This document shows, piece by piece, positions 51,526-61,540 of a stretch of 64,000 bases of DNA (position 1 is its first letter; each line of letters begins with the position of its first letter). The notes below the pieces were generated by a model. It was not told the origin of the DNA. It did not search any database and worked only from the letters and a program-made list of their open reading frames with translations. Position numbers and translations under genes: made by a program. Source of the stretch: an uncultured Pelagibacteraceae bacterium (lineage in GTDB: Bacteria; Pseudomonadota; Alphaproteobacteria; Pelagibacterales; Pelagibacteraceae); the NCBI GenBank assembly GCA_902594675.1, contig CACJNE010000001.1:1-64000 (forward strand). Direction: 5' to 3'.

Positions 51526-51572
51526 GTTGGTTATATAGTGTAATTACCAAATCATCACACAACATCTAGTTG
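51526..51572. promoter_or_regulatory. Candidate pair of NrdR boxes upstream of nrdA
   Basis: GTTGGTTATATAGTGT (51526-51541) and ACACAACATCTAGTTG (51557-51572) partly match the NrdR box consensus ACACTATATATTGTGT; the first matches well in its right half, the second in its left half. Their centres are 31 bases apart, the usual three-turn spacing. They lie about 40-80 bases before the nrdA start. The matches are imperfect. Confidence 0.35.
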
Positions 51573-51609
51573 TTTTACTAAATTAAGTATAGTACAAAAA
51601 AGGAGATAA

Positions 51610-53547
51610 ATGAACAAGATTTTATCACAAGCTATCAGGAAAGCTGTCTCAGATTATACACCAAATGTGAGTCAAGATCCTAAAGATAAAAGATTAGATT
51701 TATTCTCTCTAAACAGTGAAACGGAACTATTTCAAAATTCAAAAGGCATTACAATTAAAATTGATAGAAGCAAAGATGACAACTTAACAGATTTTGGAAA
51801 AGCTACTCTTAAAGATAGATACTTAGGTGCTAACGAGTCTTTTCAAGACTTATTTGCAAGAGTTGCAAGTCATTATGCGGATAACAACTTACATGCTCAA
51901 AGACTTTATAATTACATCAGCAATTTGTGGTTTATGCCAGCAACACCGGTATTATCAAACGGAGGAACAACCAGAGGGCTACCAATATCTTGCTTTTTAA
52001 ATGAAGCTAGTGATAGCCTGAACGGTATTCTTGACCTATGGAGTGAGAATGTTTGGCTTGCTGCAAGAGGTGGCGGCATAGGAAGTTATTGGGGCAATCT
52101 TAGGTCAATAGGAGAGAAAATTGGAAGAGTTGGAAAAACATCAGGAATAATTCCTTTTATTAAAGTAATGGACTCATTAACAATGGCAATTAGTCAAGGC
52201 TCACTCAGAAGAGGTTCCGCAGCTTGTTATATTCCAATAGATCATCCAGAAATTGAAGAATTTATTGAAATGAGAAGACCTACTGGAGGAGATCCAAATA
52301 GAAAGTCTTTAAATCTTCATCATGGCGTTTTAGTTTCAGACGCATTTATGAGAGCTGTTGAGATGGATGAACAATGGGGACTTAAAAGTCCAAAAGATGG
52401 AGCGGTTCAAGCAACTGTCTCTGCAAGAAATTTATGGATAAGATTATTAACAGCAAGAATTGAAACTGGAGAGCCTTATATTGTTTTCATTGATACTGTT
52501 AATAGACAAATTCCTCAACATCATAAACTCGCTGGTCTTAATGTTAAAACCTCAAATCTTTGTAGTGAAATTACACTACCAACAGGAATTGATAAAGATG
52601 GAAGAGACAGAACTGCTGTATGTTGTTTATCATCTTTAAATGTAGAGAAGTATGAAGAGTGGAAGGATGATGAAAACTTTATTCAAGATGTCATGAGGTT
52701 CCTAGACAACGTTATGACTGATTTTATAGAAAATGCACCTGAGCAATTTAGTGATGCAACATATTCAGCAATGAGAGAACGAAGTGTTGGATTGGGTGTG
52801 ATGGGACTTCATTCTTATTATCAAAAGAAAATGATCCCAATCGAATCAGTTATGAGCAAAACTTGGAATAAAAGAATCTTTGAACATATTCACAAAAATG
52901 TAGATAAAGCATCTAAAGACTTAGCAGAAGAAAGAGGACCATGTCCAGATGCGGCGGATTACGGCATTATGGAAAGGTTTTCTAACAAAACTGCAATAGC
53001 TCCTACAGCATCTATATCAATAATATGTGGTGGAACCTCACCAGGTGTTGAGCCAATTGCTGCAAATAGTTTCACACATAAAACTCTTTCAGGATCTTTT
53101 AATGTACGTAACAAATATTTAAGAAAATTATTAGAAAAACACGGAAAAGACACAGATGAAGTTTGGTCAAGTATCACGACCAACCAAGGATCAGTCTCAC
53201 ATTTAGATTTTTTAACTCAAGATGAAAAAGATGTTTTTAAAACAGCTTTTGAGTTAGACCAAAGATGGCTTGTTGATTTGAGTGCAGATAGAACTCCACA
53301 TATTTCCCAAGCTCAATCTATTAACTTATTTTTACCCGCAGACGTACATAAAAAAGACTTACATCAAATTCACTTCCAAGCTTGGAAGAAAGGCTTGAAA
53401 AGTCTTTATTACTGCAGGTCTAAATCAATACAACGCGCTGAAAATGTTAATGACGCAAATTCAACTGACATTGCAGCAAACGTTTATAAATCAAAAGAAG
53501 AAAGTAATAACCAACAAGATTATGAGGAGTGTTTATCGTGTCAGTAG
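51610..53547 (+). CDS. nrdA: Class I ribonucleotide reductase alpha subunit
   Basis: Reduces ribonucleoside diphosphates to deoxy forms using the radical from NrdB. The 645-residue protein is shorter than Escherichia coli NrdA (761) because there is no N-terminal ATP cone, so dATP feedback at that site is absent. Active-site parts are present: PISCFLNEASD (first redox Cys), NLCSE (radical Cys plus Glu), RRGSAACYIP, PTASIS, and the C-terminal CLSCQ thiol pair. A GGAG ribosome site precedes the start. It overlaps nrdB by 10 or 19 bases depending on the nrdB start. Confidence 0.94.
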   Translation: MNKILSQAIRKAVSDYTPNVSQDPKDKRLDLFSLNSETELFQNSKGITIKIDRSKDDNLTDFGKATLKDRYLGANESFQDLFARVASHYADNNLHAQRLYNYISNLWFMPATPVLSNGGTTRGLPISCFLNEASDSLNGILDLWSENVWLAARGGGIGSYWGNLRSIGEKIGRVGKTSGIIPFIKVMDSLTMAISQGSLRRGSAACYIPIDHPEIEEFIEMRRPTGGDPNRKSLNLHHGVLVSDAFMRAVEMDEQWGLKSPKDGAVQATVSARNLWIRLLTARIETGEPYIVFIDTVNRQIPQHHKLAGLNVKTSNLCSEITLPTGIDKDGRDRTAVCCLSSLNVEKYEEWKDDENFIQDVMRFLDNVMTDFIENAPEQFSDATYSAMRERSVGLGVMGLHSYYQKKMIPIESVMSKTWNKRIFEHIHKNVDKASKDLAEERGPCPDAADYGIMERFSNKTAIAPTASISIICGGTSPGVEPIAANSFTHKTLSGSFNVRNKYLRKLLEKHGKDTDEVWSSITTNQGSVSHLDFLTQDEKDVFKTAFELDQRWLVDLSADRTPHISQAQSINLFLPADVHKKDLHQIHFQAWKKGLKSLYYCRSKSIQRAENVNDANSTDIAANVYKSKEESNNQQDYEECLSCQ

Positions 53548-54545
53548 CAGAAAAAATAAATAAAGAAATAATTCAACCAAAAAAGATGGGTTTATTAGTT
53601 GAGAACCCAGTTTACAAACCTTTTAGATATCCATGGTGTTATGATGCTTGGTTAACACAACAACGAATTCATTGGTTGCCTGAAGAAGTTCCATTAGGAG
53701 ATGACGTAAGAGATTGGCAAAAAAATTTATCACAACCAGAAAAAAATTTATTAACTCAAATTTTTAGATTTTTTACTCAAGCTGATGTAGAAGTTAACAA
53801 TTGTTACTTAAGACACTATACGACTGTATTTAAACCAACTGAAGTACTAATGATGATGACTGCATTCGCATCTATGGAAACTGTCCACGTTGCAGCTTAT
53901 TCACATCTTTTAGATACAATTGGAATGCCAGAATCAGAATATTCAGCTTTCATGAAGTACAAAGAAATGAAAGATAAATATGATTATATGCAAGGCTTCA
54001 ATGTAAATTCAAAAGAAGATATTGCAAAAACAGTTGCAGTTTTTAGTGCATTTACAGAAGGTCTACAATTATTTGCAAGTTTTGCCATCTTACTGAACTT
54101 CCCAAGACATAATAAGATGAAAGGGATGGGCCAAATTGTTACTTGGTCAGTAAGAGATGAAACTCTTCACTGCAATTCAATGATCAGAATATTTAAAGAG
54201 TTTATTAAAGAAAATCCTGAAATATGGACTCCAAAGCTTAAAAAAGAACTATATGAAGCATGCAGAACTATCGTAGAGCATGAAGACTCTTTTATTGATT
54301 TAGCCTTTGAGATGGGTCCTATGGAAGGTTTAACAGCAAGAGAAGTTAAAGATTATATAAGATTTATAGCCAATAGAAGATTGGATCAGTTAGGCTTAGA
54401 ACCTATATATGATGTTCAAAAAAATCCACTAACTTGGCTTGATACCATGTTAAATGCTGTAGAACACATGAACTTTTTTGAAGGTAGAGCAACAGAATAT
54501 TCTAAAGCATCTACAAGAGGATCTTGGACAGAGGCATTTAGTTAA
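53538..54545 (+). CDS. nrdB: Class I ribonucleotide reductase beta subunit
   Basis: Holds the di-iron/tyrosyl-radical cofactor. Metal ligands and the radical tyrosine are in place: with the longer start numbering D86, E117, H120 and Y124, matching the spacing of D84, E115, H118 and Y122 in Escherichia coli; ETLHC supplies the later Glu and His. GTG at 53538 (giving MSVAEKI) is preferred to GTG at 53529, since both overlap nrdA. The C-terminal tail ends TRGSWTEAF. Confidence 0.92.
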   Translation: MSVAEKINKEIIQPKKMGLLVENPVYKPFRYPWCYDAWLTQQRIHWLPEEVPLGDDVRDWQKNLSQPEKNLLTQIFRFFTQADVEVNNCYLRHYTTVFKPTEVLMMMTAFASMETVHVAAYSHLLDTIGMPESEYSAFMKYKEMKDKYDYMQGFNVNSKEDIAKTVAVFSAFTEGLQLFASFAILLNFPRHNKMKGMGQIVTWSVRDETLHCNSMIRIFKEFIKENPEIWTPKLKKELYEACRTIVEHEDSFIDLAFEMGPMEGLTAREVKDYIRFIANRRLDQLGLEPIYDVQKNPLTWLDTMLNAVEHMNFFEGRATEYSKASTRGSWTEAFS

Positions 54546-54564
54546 AAAACTTTAAAAATTAAAA

Positions 54565-54747
54565 ATGAAAATCTTAAAAGAATTAGATGATGCCAAATTA
54601 GTTATTGTTGATTTGGAAGTTAATTTAGGCAATGAAATTAGAAACGCACCCACATTATGCGCAAAGTATAAAGGAAAAATTATACCTCTTAACACTGCTC
54701 ATGATGGCAGGCCAATCCTTATGAAAGAAGAAAACTCGATAGAGTAA
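54565..54747 (+). CDS. Small conserved-looking protein, unknown function
   Basis: A 60-residue protein, 19 bases after nrdB and ending one base before the convergent prpC gene. The sequence is non-repetitive with proportionate composition (AKLVIVDLEVNLGNE, CAKYKGKIIPLN) and could be an alpha/beta mini-domain. It may ride on the nrdAB transcript. No family recognised. Confidence 0.45.
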   Translation: MKILKELDDAKLVIVDLEVNLGNEIRNAPTLCAKYKGKIIPLNTAHDGRPILMKEENSIE

Positions 54748-55872
54748 TTATCTTTGATTTAATTGAAGAACTCTTCTGTGTTTGTTGCCTTTGTAACTTG
54801 CAAGAGGTCTTATTAATTTATTTGCAGCGTGTTGTTCTATTATATGTGCTGACCAACCAGTAATTCTAGAAATTACAAATATCGGAGTGAAAAAATCAGT
54901 ATCAAATCCCATCAAATGATAAGTTGGACCAGTAGGATAGTCAACATTTGGATGAATATTTTTTCTATCAATCATTACCTTTTCTACAATATCATAAATT
55001 TTTTCAAACTTTTTATCTTTTTTTATTTTAGCAACTTTTCCAAAATATTCTCTCATAGTTGGAACTCTGGAGTCTCCACTTTTGTAAACTCTGTGTCCAA
55101 AACCCATAACTACATCTTTATTATCTAAAGCTCTATTTATCCATTTAAGTGCGTTCTCAGGTTTTTTAATTTTATTCATCATGTGCATCACTTCTTCGTT
55201 AGCACCGCCATGAAGAGGTCCTTTTAAACTAGCTATTGCGCCAGTTATTGCACCGTGAATATCTGATAAACTACTAGTTATTGTTCTTGCAGTAAAAGTT
55301 GAAACATTAAAACTATGCTCTGCATACAGAATAAGAGATACATCAAAAGCTTTTACTATGTCTTTATTTGGAACTTTCCCAAAACACATGTGAAAAAAGT
55401 TCTCAGAAAATGAGAGTTTGCTTTTTGGTGGTATAATTTTTTTTCCTTTTCTTGCTCTATAAAATGCAGCAAGTGCAACTGGCATTTTTGCAAAAATTCT
55501 CATAACTTTTCTCATATTGGCTTTAGGAGAGTTGTCCTTAGTCTCTTTATCCTCAAGTCCCATAATGCTCACTGCTGTTCTTGCTACATCCATAGGGTGA
55601 GCTTTTCTTGGAAACTTCTTAATATCATCTAATAATGTTTTAGATAATTTTCTCTCTTTTCTCTCTTCCTTTTCAAATTTTTTTAATTGTTTTTTGGTTG
55701 GTAATTCGCCATTTAGAATAAGGTAAGCTACTTCCTCAAATTTACATTTTGCACATAAATCTTGAGCAGCATATCCTCTATAAGTTAAAGAATTAATCTC
55801 TGGCATGACTTTGGAAACTTCTGTTTCGTCAACAACTATCCCAAGTAATCCTTTTTTGATTTCATCACTCAT
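54748..55872 (-). CDS. prpC: 2-methylcitrate synthase
   Basis: Condenses propionyl-CoA with oxaloacetate (citrate synthase family). The 374-residue protein has LHGGANEEVM, the catalytic GFGHRVYKSGDSR with histidine, and IHPNVDYPTGPTYHLMGFDTDFFTPIFVISRITGWSAH near the end with catalytic Asp. It overlaps prpB by one base; prpD lies upstream, forming prpDBC on the minus strand. By sequence alone a citrate synthase is possible, but the operon favours methylcitrate. Confidence 0.93.
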   Translation of the reverse strand: MSDEIKKGLLGIVVDETEVSKVMPEINSLTYRGYAAQDLCAKCKFEEVAYLILNGELPTKKQLKKFEKEERKERKLSKTLLDDIKKFPRKAHPMDVARTAVSIMGLEDKETKDNSPKANMRKVMRIFAKMPVALAAFYRARKGKKIIPPKSKLSFSENFFHMCFGKVPNKDIVKAFDVSLILYAEHSFNVSTFTARTITSSLSDIHGAITGAIASLKGPLHGGANEEVMHMMNKIKKPENALKWINRALDNKDVVMGFGHRVYKSGDSRVPTMREYFGKVAKIKKDKKFEKIYDIVEKVMIDRKNIHPNVDYPTGPTYHLMGFDTDFFTPIFVISRITGWSAHIIEQHAANKLIRPLASYKGNKHRRVLQLNQR

Positions 55873-56768
55873 TATTCGTGTCCATCTGTATTAAAATTAT
55901 AAATTTTTTCGTCTAAAGCATTGTATTTTTCGTATTCTACTAAATCATACAATCTTTTTCGAGTTTGCATTTTATCAATAACATTGTTTTGATGTCCATC
56001 AGTAAAAATGGCACGCAAACCATCCTCTACATTTTTCATTGCTAATCTTTGAGTAGAAACTGGATAAATAACAATATTGTACCCCAAGTTTTCAAGTTGT
56101 TTATAATTAAGTAGTTTAGATTTTCCAAACTCTGTCATATTAGCCAAAAGGTAACAATCAAGAGATTTTCTAACAAATTCAAATTCATTCTCATCTTTTA
56201 AAGCCTCCGGAAATATTACTTCAGCCCCTGCGTCTACATATGCTTTACATCTATCAATCATACTATCAATTCCTTCAACACTCTTAGCATCTGATCTAGC
56301 AATAATTTTAAAATTTTTGTCTTTTCTTGAGCTTACACATTCTTTTATTTTGGAAACCATCTTATCTTTTGAGATAAGTTCTTTATTATCTAAATGACCG
56401 CATCTTTTTTGTTCAATTTGATCTTCTAAGTGAACAGCAGCAATTCCAAATTCTTCAAATGTTTCAATCGTTTCTTTACATGATTTAAATCCAGTATCTA
56501 TATCAACAATTGTTGGAAGATTTGTTACTCTAGAAATTAAATAAGACCTTGTACTTACATCTTGAAGAGTTGTTAATCCAATGTCTGGAAAGCCTAAATC
56601 ATTTGCCATTACACCTCCAGATACATAGATCGCATCATAGCCGATTTCTTCTATTAACTTAGCTGTTAAAGGATTGTATGCACCAGGAACTCTTAGAATT
56701 TTATTGGATTTAAGTTTAGTATCTAAATCAATTCTTTTTTGGGTTAAATCTTTCTCAACAAAATGCAT
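55872..56768 (-). CDS. prpB: 2-methylisocitrate lyase
   Basis: Splits 2-methylisocitrate into pyruvate and succinate. The 298-residue (beta/alpha)8 protein shows AYNPLTAKLIEEIGYDAIYVSGG, the metal residues in DIDTGF and EDQIEQKRCGHLD with the KRCGH catalytic signature, and SDAKSVEG. It sits one base after prpD and overlaps prpC by one base. Confidence 0.95.
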   Translation of the reverse strand: MHFVEKDLTQKRIDLDTKLKSNKILRVPGAYNPLTAKLIEEIGYDAIYVSGGVMANDLGFPDIGLTTLQDVSTRSYLISRVTNLPTIVDIDTGFKSCKETIETFEEFGIAAVHLEDQIEQKRCGHLDNKELISKDKMVSKIKECVSSRKDKNFKIIARSDAKSVEGIDSMIDRCKAYVDAGAEVIFPEALKDENEFEFVRKSLDCYLLANMTEFGKSKLLNYKQLENLGYNIVIYPVSTQRLAMKNVEDGLRAIFTDGHQNNVIDKMQTRKRLYDLVEYEKYNALDEKIYNFNTDGHE

Positions 56769-58271
56769 TTAAAAAATACCTTTCTTATTATTTTTCTTTA
56801 AATATTTTTTACTTACCTCAATATTTAATTTATCGAGGCTTCCTTTTTTTAATTTTTTTAAATTTTGTACAGTCTTTAAAAATCTACTACTTTCTTTTCT
56901 TGTTAATATTTTAATAGTCAAAGTTAAAAATTTTTTAATATAATCTTTTCTTTGAAAAGGTCTTGCTCCGTATGGATGTGCATCAGCTCTTTCAAGCTCC
57001 TCAGATATTTTTTTACCATTATTTAAAGTAACAACAACTTTTGCTCCAAATGATTTCTTTTTTGGATCTGAATGATGATATTTTTTAGTCCATTTTTTGT
57101 CTTCATGTGTTGTTATTGATTTCCATATTTTTAAAGTACTTTTTTTGTTAGCTCTTGATTTTGTATATGATTTTACATGATGCCAGTCTGCATCCTCTAG
57201 AGCTACTGCAAATATATACATAATCGAATGGTCTAAAGTTTCTCTAGATGCATTAGGATCCATTTTTTGTGGATCATTGGCACCAGTGCCAATTACATAA
57301 TGAGTATGATGGCTTGTATAAATATCTATTTTTTTAATATTTCTTAAATCTGAAATTTTTTTATTTAATTTTTTTGCTATATCGATTAATGCTTGAGCTT
57401 GATATTCAGCAGAATATTCTTTTGTATATGTTTCTAGAATAGCTTTTTTGGTCTCATTCTTTTTTGGCAATGGAATATTATATTTTGCTTTCTTCCCATC
57501 TAATATTCTAGCAATAACGCTATCTTCTCCCTCATAAATAGGGCTTGGCGCACCTTCACCTCTCATTGCTCTATCAACTGCTTCTATTGCTAATTTACCA
57601 GCATGGGCAGGTGCATATGCTTTCCAACTTGAAATTTCCCCTTTTCTGGATTGACGAGTTGAAATAGAAACATGGAGAGCTTGTTGAACAGCTTGATATA
57701 TCGTTTCAGTATTTAGCTTTAACATTGATCCTATACCAGCAGCAACGCTTGGCCCTAAGTGAGCTATGTGATCAATTTTATGTTTATGAAGACAAATTCC
57801 TTTCACTAGATTAACTTGGACCTCATAAGCTGTAATAATTCCTCTTAAAAGATCTAACCCACTTTTTTTAAGTTTTTGTCCAACAGCTAAAATTGGAGGA
57901 ATATTATCACCTGGGTGACTATAATCAGCAGCTAAAAAAGTATCATGAAAGTCTAATTCTCTCACAGCAGTTCCATTAGCCCAGGCAGCCCATTCAGCAT
58001 CAAATTTAATTTTAGAACTTACTCCAAATAAAGTTGATCCATTATTTCTTACGTGTGCTTTTGCCATGTCACGAGCTGAAATAACTGGTTTTCTATTTAA
58101 TGAAGCAATTGCAACCGAAGCATTATCAATTATTCTATTAATAGACATTTCTATCGCATCATTATTTAATTTTACATTATCTGAAGCAATCTCTGCAATT
58201 TTCCAAGCAAGTTGTTTCTTCTTTGGAAGCTTTACTTTTGACGGGTATACTTTAACAGTTTTTAATAACAA
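56769..58271 (-). CDS. prpD: 2-methylcitrate dehydratase PrpD
   Basis: Dehydrates 2-methylcitrate to 2-methyl-cis-aconitate. The 500-residue MmgE/PrpD protein has [32 protein letters not shown] near 95-128, [15 protein letters not shown] and [12 protein letters not shown], all typical. It is first in prpDBC. No prpE or methylmalonyl route gene is seen in the window. No PrpR regulator is adjacent. Confidence 0.94.
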   Translation of the reverse strand: MLLKTVKVYPSKVKLPKKKQLAWKIAEIASDNVKLNNDAIEMSINRIIDNASVAIASLNRKPVISARDMAKAHVRNNGSTLFGVSSKIKFDAEWAAWANGTAVRELDFHDTFLAADYSHPGDNIPPILAVGQKLKKSGLDLLRGIITAYEVQVNLVKGICLHKHKIDHIAHLGPSVAAGIGSMLKLNTETIYQAVQQALHVSISTRQSRKGEISSWKAYAPAHAGKLAIEAVDRAMRGEGAPSPIYEGEDSVIARILDGKKAKYNIPLPKKNETKKAILETYTKEYSAEYQAQALIDIAKKLNKKISDLRNIKKIDIYTSHHTHYVIGTGANDPQKMDPNASRETLDHSIMYIFAVALEDADWHHVKSYTKSRANKKSTLKIWKSITTHEDKKWTKKYHHSDPKKKSFGAKVVVTLNNGKKISEELERADAHPYGARPFQRKDYIKKFLTLTIKILTRKESSRFLKTVQNLKKLKKGSLDKLNIEVSKKYLKKNNKKGIF

Positions 58272-58324
58272 AATAATTCCTAGATTATAATTTTGTTTTA
58301 ATAGTTAAATCAAATATATCAATA

Positions 58325-58990
58325 TTAAAGATATTCAGTTATAATTTTTTCAATTCCTACAAAGTCTTTAACTAAGTGATTATGATAAATCTCATCAGAT
58401 TTTTTTTCAGTATATCCATATTTAAGTAAAATTATTGGGATTTCTGCAGCTTTGGCTGCATTTGCATCCGTTTCGCTATCTCCGATCATAATTGATTTAT
58501 TTATTTCGCCTTCTAAAATTTCTATAGTTGTAGTTAAGTGTCTAGGGTCCGGCTTGCAATATTCGTAAGTATTGTATCCTGCAACATATTCAAAATAATC
58601 ATAAATCCCAATTTTTTTCAAAAGATCAACAGCAAGATGTTCGGTTTTATTAGTACATACCGCCATAGAAATATTTTCGTTTTTGCACCAGCTTAAGAAT
58701 TCTTTTACTCCATTTATCAATTTGCTGTCATGATAAATATTTTTACCATAATAAGATAAAAATTCGTCAGTCATTTCATTTTGAATTTTTTCATCAAACC
58801 ATTTCCACTGACCATTGGCCTTAGCCATCATAGCTTTAGCACCTCTACCAACAGCATTTTTTAATTCACCTAAAGTTTTTGTTGGATAACCAAATTTTTT
58901 CATTACGTGATTATGAGCACGTATTAAATCAGGAGCAGTGTCAATTAATGTTCCATCTAAATCAAAGAGAATTGTAAATTTTTGAGTCAT
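58325..58990 (-). CDS. gph: Phosphoglycolate phosphatase-like HAD hydrolase
   Basis: A 221-residue HAD phosphatase. DxD motif FDLDGTLIDT at 9-18, motif II in CTNKT, motif III lysine in CKPDPRHL, and motif IV GDSETDANAAK. The cap is helical (type C1). It most likely removes phosphate from 2-phosphoglycolate, although substrate specificity in this family is loose. It diverges from the GlmU-like gene with a 69-bp gap. Confidence 0.88.
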   Translation of the reverse strand: MTQKFTILFDLDGTLIDTAPDLIRAHNHVMKKFGYPTKTLGELKNAVGRGAKAMMAKANGQWKWFDEKIQNEMTDEFLSYYGKNIYHDSKLINGVKEFLSWCKNENISMAVCTNKTEHLAVDLLKKIGIYDYFEYVAGYNTYEYCKPDPRHLTTTIEILEGEINKSIMIGDSETDANAAKAAEIPIILLKYGYTEKKSDEIYHNHLVKDFVGIEKIITEYL

Positions 58991-59059
58991 ATATAAAGTA
59001 TTATTAAGAAATATATTGTGAATTAATTAATTTAATACCCATATATATAAAAATATCAA

Positions 59060-59680
59060 ATGAAACTAAAAAATTTAAAAAATATCCAAACAAAGCTAAG
59101 GGATAAATTTAGTAAAAAAGGTGTCAAAATGATTGCACCTGAGACAGTTTTTTTTTCTAAAGATACCAAAATTGGAAAAAATGTAATTATTGATCCATAT
59201 GTTGTTCTTTTAGAAAATGTTTCGATAGGTAATAATGTGAGAGTTTTATCTTTCTCTCATCTAGAAGGAGTCGTAGTTGAGAATAATGTCAATATTGGAC
59301 CATATGCAAGGTTAAGACCTGGTACAATTCTTAAGTCTGGATCAAAAGTTGGAAATTTCGTTGAAGTTAAAAAAAGTACTATAGGAAAAAATTCCAAATT
59401 AAACCATCTTTCTTATGTAGGAGATTCTATACTTGGTAAAAAAGTTAATATAGGAGCAGGAACAATTACATGCAATTATGATGGAGCAAAAAAAAACAAA
59501 ACTATAATTAAAGATGATGTATTTGTGGGATCAAACACATCTTTAGTTGCACCAGTGAAGCTTGAAACTAAAAGTGTAATTGGAGCAGGATCAGTTATAA
59601 CAAAAAAAGTTTCAAAGAGAGCACTTGCATTAACTAGATCAGAGCAGATTGAAATAAAAAATTATAAAAGAAAAAAGTAA
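59060..59680 (+). CDS. Free-standing GlmU acetyltransferase domain
   Basis: A 206-residue left-handed beta-helix protein equal to the C-terminal half of GlmU. Hexapeptide repeats run from about 25 to 190. ARLRPGT, VEVKKSTIG, LSYVGDS and INIGAGTITCNYDG with SNTSLVAPV are the GlmU residues for glucosamine-1-phosphate acetylation. The N-terminal uridylyltransferase domain (about 230 residues) is absent: the first 20 residues are a helical leader. It should give GlcNAc-1-P, with UMP transfer left to another protein. glmS starts five bases later. Confidence 0.85.
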   Translation: MKLKNLKNIQTKLRDKFSKKGVKMIAPETVFFSKDTKIGKNVIIDPYVVLLENVSIGNNVRVLSFSHLEGVVVENNVNIGPYARLRPGTILKSGSKVGNFVEVKKSTIGKNSKLNHLSYVGDSILGKKVNIGAGTITCNYDGAKKNKTIIKDDVFVGSNTSLVAPVKLETKSVIGAGSVITKKVSKRALALTRSEQIEIKNYKRKK

Positions 59681-59684
59681 AGCA

Positions 59685-61505
59685 ATGTGTGGAATAGTAG
59701 GAATAATTAGTTCGAAAGAGGTTTCTAGCAGAATTATTAATTCACTAAAAAAACTTGAATATAGGGGTTATGACTCTGCAGGAATTGCTACATTAGTGAA
59801 TGGTGAAATTAATGAGGTAAAGTGTGAGGGCAGAGTCGATAGGTTAGAAAAAGATATAAATAATTTTAATTTAAAAGGCGAAATTGGTATTGGTCATGTG
59901 AGATGGGCAACTCATGGTAAGCCTAGTAAAATTAATGCTCATCCTCACTCTTCTGAGCAAGTTTCAATTGTACATAATGGAATTATTGAGAATTCAACAA
60001 TTTTAAAAAAATTTTTAGAAAAAAAAGGGTATCTATTTAAATCACAAACTGACACAGAGGTTATTGCTCATCTAGTAACTGACTACCTAAAAAAAAATTC
60101 ACTGAAAGATACAATTACTAAAGTATTAAAAAAACTTCACGGAAGTTTTGCTTTAGGAATTATATTTAAAGGTCAAAATGATCTTATTGTGGGAGCAAGA
60201 AGAGGCTCTCCTTTGGCCGTTGGTTATGGCCCAAACGAAAATTATTTGGGTTCAGACTCTTATGCTCTTAAATCCATGACAAACAAGATTTCTTACTTGG
60301 ATGATGGAGAAATTTGTTTTGTAAAAAAAGACCAAATTGAATTTTTTGATAGTAAGGGAAAAAAAGTAAATAAGAAAATTATGAACATGTCAAAAGACGA
60401 GCTTAATTATGATAAGGGTGATTACAAATATTTCATGGAAAAAGAAATCGATGAACAACCAGCAACTATTAAAGCATGTATTAACGAGTACATAGACAAA
60501 TTCAATAATCAAATAAATATTTATAATTTCCCATGGGAAATAAATTCTATTAATTCAGTTATGCTTATCGGTTGTGGAACAGCTTTCCACTCATGTTTAA
60601 TAACAAAATATTGGATGGAACAAAATACAAATTTAGACGTTAGCGTTGATATAGCCTCTGAATTTAGATATCGAAAAGTTAGATTTAAGAAAGATTGTCT
60701 ATATATTTTTGTTTCTCAATCAGGTGAGACAGCAGATACTTATGCAGCTTTAGATTTGTGTAAAAAAAATAAAGTAAAAACTTGTGCTGTAGTAAATGTA
60801 ATAGAGAGCTCAATTGCAAGAGATGCTGATTTAGTATTACCTATTTATTGTGGTCAAGAAATTGGTGTAGCGTCTACCAAAGCATTTATTGGTCAAATGT
60901 TAGTACTATATATCTTAACAACAAAGATTTCATTTGATCAAAAATTTATTAATTTGGATGAATACAAAGCAAAGATAAAAAATTTACTAAACTTGTCTAC
61001 CTATGCTAAAAAAACTCTAAAAATTGATCAAAAAATTTTAGATATAGGTAAAATTTTTTCTGAAGCAAAAGGATCGATGTTTTTGGGAAGAGGTTTTTCT
61101 TTTCCTATTGCTTTAGAGGGTGCACTTAAGCTTAAGGAATTAGCTTATGTTCATGCTGAAGGATATCCTGCGGGTGAAATGAAACACGGGCCTTTAGCAC
61201 TAATTGAAGAAGGTATGCCAGTAGTTGTTTTAGCTCCAAGAGATGAACATTACAAAAAAACTATTTCTAATATGCAGGAAGTTATAGCTAGAGGGGCTAA
61301 AGTTTTATTAATAACAAACAAAAATAAAGATGAAGTAATCTCTGAAAACATTTGGGAAATAATAGAAGTTGATCAATTAGAAGATGAGTTAATACCTTTT
61401 TTAATGACAATACCTTTGCAAAAACTTGCCTTTTATTCAGCATTAGAAAAAGGATATGACATTGATAAACCAAGAAATTTAGCAAAATCTGTCACTGTTG
61501 AATAA
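59685..61505 (+). CDS. glmS: Glutamine-fructose-6-phosphate aminotransferase
   Basis: Makes glucosamine 6-phosphate from fructose 6-phosphate and glutamine for peptidoglycan and LPS. The 606-residue length is normal. The glutaminase domain starts MCGIVGI (C2 nucleophile after Met removal) with LEYRGYDSAGI and HVRWATHG; two SIS domains follow (GCGTAFHSC, SQSGETADT; GRGFSFPIALEGALKLKELAYVHAEGY), ending KPRNLAKSVTVE. It is paired with the GlmU-type acetyltransferase gene. Confidence 0.97.
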   Translation: MCGIVGIISSKEVSSRIINSLKKLEYRGYDSAGIATLVNGEINEVKCEGRVDRLEKDINNFNLKGEIGIGHVRWATHGKPSKINAHPHSSEQVSIVHNGIIENSTILKKFLEKKGYLFKSQTDTEVIAHLVTDYLKKNSLKDTITKVLKKLHGSFALGIIFKGQNDLIVGARRGSPLAVGYGPNENYLGSDSYALKSMTNKISYLDDGEICFVKKDQIEFFDSKGKKVNKKIMNMSKDELNYDKGDYKYFMEKEIDEQPATIKACINEYIDKFNNQINIYNFPWEINSINSVMLIGCGTAFHSCLITKYWMEQNTNLDVSVDIASEFRYRKVRFKKDCLYIFVSQSGETADTYAALDLCKKNKVKTCAVVNVIESSIARDADLVLPIYCGQEIGVASTKAFIGQMLVLYILTTKISFDQKFINLDEYKAKIKNLLNLSTYAKKTLKIDQKILDIGKIFSEAKGSMFLGRGFSFPIALEGALKLKELAYVHAEGYPAGEMKHGPLALIEEGMPVVVLAPRDEHYKKTISNMQEVIARGAKVLLITNKNKDEVISENIWEIIEVDQLEDELIPFLMTIPLQKLAFYSALEKGYDIDKPRNLAKSVTVE

Positions 61506-61540
61506 TATAAAAACTCTGCTAGAACAATCTTAAGTTGAAT

